Shown in pieces: positions 10,825-20,700 of a stretch of DNA of 27,188 nt. The notes beneath the pieces are model-generated. The model was not told the DNA's origin. It worked only from the letters and a program-made list of their open reading frames with translations, and searched no databases. The stretch lies in the NCBI GenBank assembly GCA_000934455.1, contig KN882747.1, positions 54,911-82,098 on the forward strand. The letters run 5' to 3'. Position 1 is the stretch's first letter. Every line of letters begins with the position of its first letter. The stretch is from Apostichopus parvimensis (lineage: Eukaryota > Echinodermata > Holothuroidea > Aspidochirotida > Stichopodidae). The position numbers and the translations under genes were made by a program.

Positions 10825-11679
10825 NNNNNNNNNNNNNNNNNNNNNNNNNNNNNNNNNNNNNNNNNNNNNNNNNNNNNNNNNNNNNNNNNNNNNNNNNNNN
10901 NNNNNNNNNNNNNNNNNNNNNNNNNNNNNNNNNNNNNNNNNNNNNNNNNNNNNNNNNNNNNNNNNNNNNNNNNNNNNNNNNNNNNNNNNNNNNNNNNNNN
11001 NNNNNNNNNNNNNNNNNNNNNNNNNNNNNNNNNNNNNNNNNNNNNNNNNNNNNNNNNNNNNNNNNNNNNNNNNNNNNNNNNNNNNNNNNNNNNNNNNNNN
11101 NNNNNNNNNNNNNNNNNNNNNNNNNNNNNNNNNNNNNNNNNNNNNNNNNNNNNNNNNNNNNNNNNNNNNNNNNNNNNNNNNNNNNNNNNNNNNNNNNNNN
11201 NNNNNNNNNNNNNNNNNNNNNNNNNNNNNNNNNNNNNNNNNNNNNNNNNNNNNNNNNNNNNNNNNNNNNNNNNNNNNNNNNNNNNNNNNNNNNNNNNNNN
11301 NNNNNNNNNNNNNNNNNNNNNNNNNNNNNNNNNNNNNNNNNNNNNNNNNNNNNNNNNNNNNNNNNNNNNNNNNNNNNNNNNNNNNNNNNNNNNNNNNNNN
11401 NNNNNNNNNNNNNNNNNNNNNNNNNNNNNNNNNNNNNNNNNNNNNNNNNNNNNNNNNNNNNNNNNNNNNNNNNNNNNNNNNNNNNNNNNNNNNNNNNNNN
11501 NNNNNNNNNNNNNNNNNNNNNNNNNNNNNNNNNNNNNNNNNNNNNNNNNNNNNNNNNNNNNNNNNNNNNNNNNNNNNNNNNNNNNNNNNNNNNNNNNNNN
11601 NNNNNNNNNNNNNNNNNNNNNNNNNNNNNNNNNNNNNNNNNNNNNNNNNNNNNNNNNNNNNNNNNNNNNNNNNNNNNNN
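10825..11679. other. Assembly gap (855 unknown bases)
   Basis: All bases are N from 10825 to 11679. Any frame reported across it is an artefact. Confidence 0.99.
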
Positions 11680-14013
11680 CTAGGCTTTTGTATCATAAAT
11701 AGATACAGCGCTCCTTTCGATAACCAAATACTACTTGAAAAATATATAATTCTAGATTAACTCATCCGCTGAACGACTTAACAAGATCACCTTAATGGAT
11801 AGCTTAGTAAAAAGAGCAAGGAGAAACTAACAAAAATCATCGGCATCTGAAATTTGAAGAGGAGAGAAAAAGTTCCAATGTTAAACTGCGTAGATTTATC
11901 AGTTGGCTTAATTGTCTATGCTATAGCAGGATCTCCAGTTTGCCCTTAGAGAATATCCTGCTAGCATCAAAACGTCATGCCCCTTAACTTATACCGGTAT
12001 CTGAAAGTGAAAACAAAAAATCCATACGTATTAAAATGGTCGCTTGTCTTTGATATACCATTTGCCCAATCTATGTGCTCATACTTTCGCAAATGTTATT
12101 TCTGAAATGTATTTATCACAACCAAGTCGTGATCAATAATAAACTATTATATTGTTAGCGCTAAGAATACATATTGCTAAGATATTTGACAAAAGGACTT
12201 TAACCTCCATTCTTGACAGTTAATCAATGTCGATGCGAAAGTGATAGGGAAAATATATATAATGGTCGCTTGGATACGATTGTTTTATATACCTGAGTTT
12301 ATATTTGCCCCTCCTAGCTTGCTAAGGTTAACTTTCTTTGCCATGTAGTAATATACTATACGACACAACGCATGCTCTCATACAAGTCAGAGATATCGTC
12401 ATCATGCGTTCATTCGTGTCTTGTGTTGTCTTTTCTCTAGGTTTGTTGTGTTCCTTCATTCCTTCTTTTACAACCATTACATTCTACAAACATCATGTAT
12501 TTCAGTCGCATTCAATATCATTGGACGGTTGTCATCATTCAAGTCTTGACAACGATTGGACGTTTCAGGACGAGATATTGGTTGTTCATAATGTTATCGT
12601 TAATTCGATATTTGGCGACACGATTCGAATGTAGGGCAACAACTCACTTTATATATCAAATGTTTCACTGATGCACGAAGTAACTTATAAATGTCAACGG
12701 TCATCAAATGTGTTGGTGGAACATAACCTGCTGGTTGAGAGTAAGTACAATTTTAGATTGTAACACTACTACACATTTTGAGTAAAGTCAATTTAATAAC
12801 AAATATATTTATTTTGATTTGCTTATATATGGTAAGTGTGAATAGTGTAACTACTTTAAGGTTAAGTATTCTAACTAAAAATGCAGTGTGATGATGTTCT
12901 CAGTGACAACTATTAAAACAAATTAACGTTCAGCCTACATGTCAATATACTGTAACGTTTACTTGTGCACACAATATGTTTTGACCGTTCAAATATATAC
13001 ATATTAACCGGAATCGGTGTGAAATGAAAGTCCGGGGAAATTTGGGATGAAGAAATTGTATTTTCTAAGCTTCATCATAACTAAACTTAAGGAATCTTGA
13101 ACCCCCCCCCCAAAAAAAAGAGAGGGGTTGTGACGTAATTGCTACATGAAGGGAACAGTACCTGCCTCCCGACGCTCCTGTGGGGTACAATGCCATTTCT
13201 TACCAAGATTAATACATTAAAGAGTAATATATATCCTGCTGTTAGTCAATGGTCAATACATGCTTTGTTGTTCTCTTCGTGATCAGAACCAACATACCAT
13301 TATAAGTGTATCGTATATCCTAGAACGATGTATCAAGAATCTGCTCGTGCTATTAGATATATTGTAAACAGGATACTATAAAATAATTAATGGTGTATTC
13401 TTTCAAGTATCAAATAGGTAAATGAGACGAAATTCTACGAAACTGATTTTCATTTAGTATGGTGCAAAAACAACTGCCACGTCGTCTTATTTTAAGCCAT
13501 ATTATTGTCAATTTTTGTTTTCATAATTTGATGATTTTTAAAATAACCTTTAAAACTTTTTTTATTTGGAGTAGGTCTAATCCAAACGAAAGGAAAAATT
13601 CTTTTGAATGCAGAGGAATTCTTTGATAATTGTTCCCATTGCAGATTATTTAAAATTATTTAATATCTTCACCGAATAACATGTAACAGGTTGTTCGGCA
13701 TAGCGAAAACCGTTAGCTGTTATGTACCATTCTGTCAGTCAACACCAATAGCAAAAGAGAAATCACTTTTGCAAGAAAAGTGCCCACCTTAACAACAACT
13801 ATGATATCAGTCTTATTTCCCAAAAGATGTAGTCTTGATTAAGCAAGACAGTAAATGGTCAGTATGATGGAAATATATTCATATGGACTTTAAGATTATC
13901 ATTTATTGTTGCGTCCTACAATATCTACAGTGTAACTAACTGTGATGATAACTACATTGAAATACCGATCTAATATGTTTAGTGAGTCAAATGGTTAAAA
14001 AAGTTTTAAAAAA
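11680..14013. other. Upstream intergenic region, no firm gene
   Basis: AT-rich sequence with no recognised domain. The only candidate is a 76-codon frame at 12404-12634, listed separately. A C run (about 13101-13109) is followed by an A run. Confidence 0.45.
12404..12634 (+). CDS. Small ORF with signal-peptide-like start (uncertain)
   Basis: An ATG-initiated frame of 76 codons begins MRSFVSCVVFSLGLLCSFIP, with one early arginine and a hydrophobic core, which resembles a secretion signal. The remainder has only one further cysteine, is rich in histidine and hydrophobic residues, and matches no family I know. No clear promoter or splice sites were found. The frame also runs open for 22 codons before the ATG. 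It may be chance; transcript evidence would be needed to call it a gene. Confidence 0.15.
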   Translation: MRSFVSCVVFSLGLLCSFIPSFTTITFYKHHVFQSHSISLDGCHHSSLDNDWTFQDEILVVHNVIVNSIFGDTIRM

Positions 14014-14260
14014 TTAAACTAAGCATGACCTCTGATGGAAAAGTTTGGAAGTAATATTTTCCCATAAATATAAGTTCGGTTTCAGATCGGCCCCTATCAT
14101 CATAATTATTTCAAGTACCAACAAGAAGAATTGTTTTATCTGAGAAGTTAAACTAAGCATGATCCTGATGGACAAGTTTGGAGGTAATATTTTCCTTTAA
14201 ATCTTAGTTCGGTTTCAGATCGGCCCCTGTCATCACAGAACAATCCAAATACCTAAAAAG
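14014..14260 (+). repeat. Direct duplication upstream of the promoter (period 134 bp)
   Basis: Copy 1 (14014-14102) and copy 2 (14148-14235) begin with the same TTAAACTAAGCATGA and share an AGTTTGGA block, a TAATATTTTCC block and an AGTTCGGTTTCAGATCGGCC block, ending in TCATCA. Weaker similarity continues to about 14260. The two copies differ by scattered substitutions and small indels, so the duplication is not recent. They lie about 180-430 bp upstream of the TATA box. They may be duplicated regulatory sequence or a short dispersed repeat; nothing in them looks coding. Confidence 0.85.
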
Positions 14261-14381
14261 ATGCCAAAATAATCAAAAGAAACCCTAATGAGACATTTTG
14301 TTGTAATCTACATCACAAAAGTCAACTGCTAATGTGCATTAATACAACCATATGGTGGTGGTTTTTCATTTTTGTCATAGC

Positions 14382-14446
14382 TTATACTAGTTCCTATTAT
14401 TTCAACCAATTTAATATGAACAATTAACCAATTTGAACTAGTATAA
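14382..14446. repeat. 12-bp perfect inverted repeat overlapping the TATA box
   Basis: The left arm TTATACTAGTTC (14382-14393) is the exact reverse complement of the right arm GAACTAGTATAA (14435-14446), with a 41-base loop. The right arm contains the first bases of the TATA box and the loop contains both CCAAT motifs. Confidence 0.85.
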
Positions 14447-14472
14447 AAAAGGAACTGCATATTTTCCACGTG
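14406..14472 (+). promoter_or_regulatory. Core promoter: two CCAAT boxes, TATA box, CACGTG E-box
   Basis: CCAAT occurs at 14406-14410 and 14428-14432, 22 bases apart (two helical turns). A TATAAAA box is at 14442-14448 and a CACGTG E-box at 14467-14472, where transcription would be expected to begin about 25-30 bases after the TATA. The signal-peptide ATG follows at 14723, leaving a 5' leader of about 250 bases. The arrangement fits a TATA-driven, possibly tissue- or stimulus-controlled promoter for the secreted-protein gene. Transcription start is inferred, not seen. Confidence 0.6.
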
Positions 14473-14505
14473 TCGACTTTCATTCGTTGCCTTTGAGGTT
14501 GTCTG

Positions 14506-14707
14506 ATGTAATCAAGTACGTTACTTGAGGGCGTCTTTAATCAGTTGGTCTGAGTTGAAAGGTTGCGGCATGCAACACTTAAGTGTAGAGGTAAATGTAT
14601 TCGGACGAGTTTGTCAGCAAACAACTATATCAAGTTACCAGAACAATAAGATCGTGGCAAGTATGTCAACCAAACGCACCCTTCATAACAACTATTCTAC
14701 AGGTTAG
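14506..14707 (+). promoter_or_regulatory. Upstream ORFs in the 5' leader
   Basis: A minimal ATG-TAA lies at 14506-14511, and an ATG at 14570 opens a 45-codon frame that ends with TAG at 14705-14707, 15 bases before the main ATG. If the leader is unspliced, both would be met by scanning ribosomes first and could damp translation of the main frame. The 45-residue peptide has no recognised domain. Confidence 0.4.
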
Positions 14708-14722
14708 CCGTTCCAAGTCAAC

Positions 14723-14783
14723 ATGTACCGAACCGTCAAGACTCTGTTGGTGTTTCTAGCCTGTAACGTTTTAGTTGCAGAAG
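14723..14783 (+). CDS. Exon 1: signal peptide
   Basis: The ATG at 14723 opens MYRTVKTLLVFLACNVLVAE, with a positively charged start, a hydrophobic core and a small residue before the probable cleavage site near Ala19. This is a standard secretion signal. The exon ends on the first base of a glycine codon at a strong donor (AAG then GTAAGTG), phase 1. This start was chosen because it gives the signal peptide and its phase fits exon 2. The next coding exon is about 5.2 kb away. Confidence 0.85.
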
Positions 14784-17700
14784 GTAAGTGCTCGTTTTCC
14801 GGAACTTTAATAAAGAATTTAGTTTCTGTGATACCGTAAATGCTAACATCTTTTCGAGGGCCTGTTAAATATATTTATTATAATAACATGGATAAGTCCA
14901 CTGTCTTCCCGTTGGGTTCCTTGGTAGGGAACGACCCCTTAACTTTATTTCTTGAGACTTAGATGGACGACAAGTCCAGTTTTTATGCTTGGGATTACAG
15001 TTGATCACTGTATGGATTAGTTGGTTAAGTTTAATTATACTTCGAAAGTGTCAAGGCTTAAAATGGTTATCAATTTAAGGTCACAGAGAGATTTGACCCC
15101 ACTAGGGAAAATTACTATTGTCATAACGTTGGGTTTGTCCCAGCTTGTCTATCTCTCTCATGTTAGTCTCGACTCTCCCGTGGCTTTCATTGATGATTTG
15201 GAAGGTACTATATTTAAGTTTATTTGCGGGGGGAAATCCTGATCAGATTAAATGTGTTACTCTTTATAGACCATATGTTGAAGAAGAGGAGGGGGGAGGG
15301 CTATATCATTAGCTTCATCCATGGGCTTAAAATGTACTTGGGTTAAAGATATTTGCAAGAAGGGGTGTCTTTCTGGAAACTTTGTTTCCGATTTATATCT
15401 TAAAGAAAATGTAAAGGTTTCATGTTCCAATGTCACTTTAAAAATAGAGAAATCGCTATTATAATTGTTTTTTTGATGACGTTTACAAGGCTTCGCCCAT
15501 TTCCACTTATCACATACCATCGAACAATTTTAAAAAGGAAGCTATCTGAAGCAAATCAATCAAATATGATTTTACGCTTAAGAAGGGAATTATTTACGTG
15601 GGCGATCTTCTTGACGAAAATGATCGCCTCCTTTAATTCCATTGTTTCAAAAGAAAGTTTAGTATCACTGTTTGCCCATTCACACTTTTGTATTGCTATA
15701 TTCCGAGAACGTGGAAGTCTCAGCTTCATGAAGTGGAGACGGGTCGAGGGAATGTCCAGGATAAAGTTTTGTCCATTGGCAAAATGCCTTCTGTTTCACG
15801 TGTTATTTACAAGGCTATTGTTAATCCGCTTACTATCCTTCCGAAAGCTATTGTCAAGTAGAGCAGGGAGCTAGATATCGATTGTAATCACTGGAGAGCA
15901 ATTTTCCAAATTCCTTTCAATTCACTCAGGGAGAGCAAAATCATTTATTTACTATTTCGTTTTCTTCATCGCATGTTAGGTACTAATAGATTATTTTTTT
16001 AAAACAAAAGGAGAGACGCTTTGTGCACTTTTTGTGAACAGCAAGAGAACACTTCAAGTCATTTATTTTGGGATTGCCCAGCAGTTTCAAATATTAATTT
16101 AGATCGGGAACAAAGGGTACTTGGTAATCAGTTCTGCTTTTCCAAGCAGGACCCTTTTTTCGGTTAAAACTTTAAACAAAAACACCCTTTTTTTTCTAAT
16201 TTTCAATCTGAAGTTTATGTATACAGAAAAAGAATGGTGAAATAGCTTTCGAGTTGCCCTGAATTTTTAAATCATTTTTTTTTATTAATAGTCGAAAAGC
16301 GTCTCTCGTTGAAAAGCACTAATCATCCAATTATGTATGATATTTTGAGAACTTAATTCAGCTTTATTAGTATGCTTATTGAAGAGTAATTGTTGAGCGG
16401 CTCTCACCAAAAATCTTATTTTCATTCATGTATCCTGTACATTATACCTTTTTGAGCGATATACACCAAATGGTCGGAAAAATATAATAAGAAGAAGAAG
16501 AAGAAAGAGAAAAAGATTTCTTTCCCTCTATTTATTCGAAATCTACTTTCTGTTACAGTATAAATATAGAACAACGTAATACTAATATAATAATACTATA
16601 TCTCACTTTTGAAACATGAAGAAGCCCATCCAAAGGCTTGATTGAACATGCACACACGAATCACTACAAACACACACAAATAAAATAACAACTAACAAAA
16701 TAATTCAACACAACAAGAGAAAGCATTTAAAATTAACTTTGTTCTTAATCTTCTTCGTGGACTTGAGGTAAATATACCTTTCAACGTTTATTGCAAACTT
16801 AAATTGATAAAATAATTCCTCGATACAAAGATCCTTGTTTTGGCGCCTAGAATGGCAAATATAATGTATAATTCAAAAGTTATATGGATGGATACATCCA
16901 TTCTCAAAGTCAAAAAGGTATATTTTTATTCAAGAAAAATTGCTTTCTTGAAAAACAGTTTTCCACTTCTAAAATAAAATTCGATGGTAAATGACAATCC
17001 CAAATCAACTGCTCTAGACCTTCAACTTGTGTTGTACAGAAGGAACGCTGGCCACTGTTGCTTTATACCCATACTAAATAAAAGTTTATTAGTCGTAATT
17101 ATTATATGTAAAATCCTGAAATGATAATAACTCAGTTTTACCCCTTTAACTTCATAAAAAAATGGCAGTTCTTCTCCGTATATACATTAAACAAAATATT
17201 CCATTTTACTAATGCTGTATGTTTCTCGGTAATACGAGACAGCATCTTGGAATAAATTAATTTGAAGATTGAAATATCATTCATTTAACTTGTTAAACCT
17301 ATTACATTTGTGATTAATAGAGTTAGTTTTTATACAGTCTTCCTTTCTGCAGTCCAGGGGAATACAACCAAGTAAACCAAAATATAAAGTAGGTGGGAAT
17401 CATTCAATCTGAAATCGGCCAATGAACATATCATAGGCCATTGGATTACCATACTGATCAAACAAGTCGCTGATATATAGTACATTTCTCTTAAACAAGT
17501 GAATATACATACTGTACAATAATAAAGGAATTATTCCACATTAATTGGTTACATAAATTCATAAAGGCAATGTCGCATCAAGCATATGTAATTTGCTAAA
17601 CACAAACATTTATAATATTGTGGATATCTTGATAGTACACTTGCACTGAAAAAAAGGATTTTTTGTCAAATGGACCTAACGCAATGTCGAAAAACAATTT

Positions 17701-20700
17701 CCAGAGACCATTCATATAATTACAGTATCGTTTAATCCAAGTACACTTCAAACTCTTAATAAACTTTCCATATGTTATGTTCCAACGAAAGGATTGACTC
17801 TTTTGTTGACTGTTTAATTTTGTCCGGATTGCCAGACCAAATAAAATAATTAATAACACTTTCCAGATCCTTAATTAACTTACTCGGAGGACTAGGCAAC
17901 ACAAGAAATAGAAAACAAACTGTGGAAATCCAAACGTTAAGTAAGACAATTTAAGCGGAACAACTCATTCCCATCCGTTGTGTGAAAGATGCCACGTAGT
18001 TCACGGGACTATTAGTAATCTCAACTTGAAAACGCCAGTTCTCTTGTTACATAGGGACCTAATGGAAACTAGTTGGAGTTTGTTAAATTGATTGGAAGGC
18101 CTGACGCTTGCTTCAGCAAAATAAAAACACATATAGTAGAAGTGAGAAACTCCTTAGATAAGACTCCTTAATATAGCAACAATTGCCTGAGAAGTAATTT
18201 TATGATCGGTGTGTAGAAGTGCAATAGGCCTATAATGTGTTAATAATGTAGAATCTTTATTTGGTTTTGAAATGAAGGTAATATCCCCTCTACTCAATTT
18301 ATTGTCTAAATTCAAAACAAGATTTTTGAGGTATTTTTGTCCTTCCTCTACCCATGTAAATATAAAATGTGAAATATAACAGAAGCTCGTTTTGAGCATC
18401 CTTGGGTTGGGCAGGAAACTCAGTGCTTTCTCTGACAAACAGTAGCTGCTCCAGTGCGGACGTCTTACTTATGATCTTTAACTCTGTCTATCTATAACTT
18501 AAGAAGAAGAAGAACATGATGGGCATCGTTACTTTTGCATTCGAGTTACTCCTTCACCAATGTCTATTTTATTTTGTGTATATCCATCCAAAATAAAAAA
18601 ATTATGAATCCTAACGATCTCCTTATGCGTTACAAATGTATGTGCGAAGGCTTCATAAGTAAACAAAATGGATCAATGACATTTTCTTACATCATTCAAC
18701 GTTTTGCAGTAAAATATCGGTGAAAACTGTTGCATATATAAAGTTTCAAAGTCACACAATAAAGGTTCAAGTTAATATCGGATGTAATCATACTGTAGCT
18801 TGTGCTGACATTTCAACCTGTCGTCTATTGTAGTAGATCAGGACCATTCCGATAGAGAAAAAGCATAGGCTATACAACAAACAAAACACGTGAATTATAA
18901 AGTTCATGTCTTAATGATTTCTATCAGTTAAATAGGTACGCAGGAATTGTTGGCGTTTGTTTTTTTGTAGACTATTCTGTATCAAAGCCAATGAAATATT
19001 GTAGAAATATTGTCTGTGTATTATTAGAATGTTGTACCTAGTTAGCAATGTTAACTTCTCGTTTTGTTGAGTAACTTAGAAACAATAATTGACAGCGATT
19101 GAGTTGGACATATGCCTGCCAACGAGGTAACCGCGCCTAACTTTTTTCTGCATATTTTATCTGCTTTAAAGTTTTTTTTTCACTCCTTCTTAAGCATGTT
19201 TATTTTGGCATATAAAAAAATCACCACCGTCTCATCACCACCGGCCTCCACCACATAGCCCTCCTCGGCCTCCTCCTCGGCCTCCTCCACCTCCCCCCGT
19301 TCGGCCAACGAAAATAAGCGCGTGTCCACCATCACAGGACCTAACAAGTAATCGAGGAGAAACAACAAGGAATATCTTTTGGAACGCTCCTCAAATAACT
19401 GATGGTTCACCACCTTATAAGTTCGTACCAGATCACTATTACTATCATAAGAATTATATATCATATTGAGTTGAAGTATATATTATATTACACATTACAT
19501 GTAATTAGTTCCTTTAAACCTGGACAGTCCGTGCTCCGTTGTGGCGAAACGGTTAAAAGGAAAACTTTCTACAATGTTTAGAATTTGATCTAGAAAATTA
19601 TTAGTGCTGTAGGCCTTTTAACAAAACTATGTGCAAACTTCTGTCGTAGTAGGCTAAACTCGTTTTTTTTTGTTATGTATTTAGTATTATTTAAAGTAAC
19701 ATGTTGACCAGATTTGTGTAATTCGTTTGATACGTTTATTGCAGTTTTATTATGTCTCACCTTCTAAAAACACGTGGACCATCTTTATTATGGCTAGGTT
19801 GCTTTTTGAAAATTATCCTGAATTCAAAAAATTGTCAGCAAGGGTGAAGCGAGACACGTACACCTTACACTGATTGCAGTTAAGCCAAACAGTGTACGTA
19901 AAATACTTCCAGTATGATAGTTCTACTCACGACTGCTTTAACTTAGTACGGCCAAATTTCGCTGAAGCCGAATAATAATTTGTTATATTTCGCCTAGTGT
20001 CGTACGAACAGGTAAAGCAAGTGGGTCAGAATTCGAATGCAACGGTCAACCTTCTAAGGTATGTTACTACGCCGAAGGTAGAGGTGGAAGATCAGCCACA
20101 TGTTGTTTCAACGTCCAGTGTTCAAGTAAGTAGAGACATAGTCCTTACCATTGTAGTAACCCCCCCCCCCCCCCCTCATCTGAGGTCGTATTTTCGGAAG
20201 CAGTTTAGGACGTGTTGTAAGAAATATTTATTTTCTTTTAAAGATAAGGAAATTCCTATGCGTACCTCACCTACCCCTATAAATATGCAGCAACTAGAAG
20301 GCGAGGTTCAGCTATTACCCTCATTGGAAGACTCTGTGTTGTTTGAAAGGGCCTTATGTCTATCTTTAAATAATTACACGTTACTATTATATTTTATACA
20401 GTTATCGAGTGCAGCGAGATCGGAGAAATTGATGGCGGTGTTGTTGATTGTACTAATGGTAACGCATTTGGTTCTGTGTGTACCTTCCAATGTGATGATG
20501 GATTCATTCTAGAGGGTCCACCGGTGTCAGTTTGTGAAGAAAGTGGGATGGCTGATCCTGCAGTAGAATGGACCAACGACAAACCAACATGTCAACGTAA
20601 GCCCCGTTTTTGTTATTGTTTGTGTTTAGATGAACGCAGTATGTACGCTTCATCACGTGATTGTCTTTAAATGAAAGAAATCGTTGATCACGAAGACAAT

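Larger units (their letters stand above)
14784..20011 (+). other. Intron 1 (about 5.2 kb)
   Basis: The intron runs from a GTAAGTG donor to a CAG acceptor at 20009-20011. Most of 15021-18450 is two L1/Tx1-like LINE remnants in opposite orientation. From 18460 to 20011 I see no exon, only a GA/CT-rich stretch at 19238-19298, T runs and AT-rich sequence. Confidence 0.75.

Noticed and set aside
10707..11702. Long open frames on both strands across the centre of the window
   Set aside because: They consist almost wholly of unknown bases; the gap contains no stops because it contains no sequence.
15257..15874. Open frames of 87 and 150 codons in intron 1
   Set aside because: They are off-frame or antisense readings of the Tx1-like LINE remnant, which is recognisable only when several frames are combined.
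19180..19464. Glutamate-rich - strand frame
   Set aside because: The acidic run is the translation of a CTC/CGG tandem repeat; no domain, promoter or splice support.
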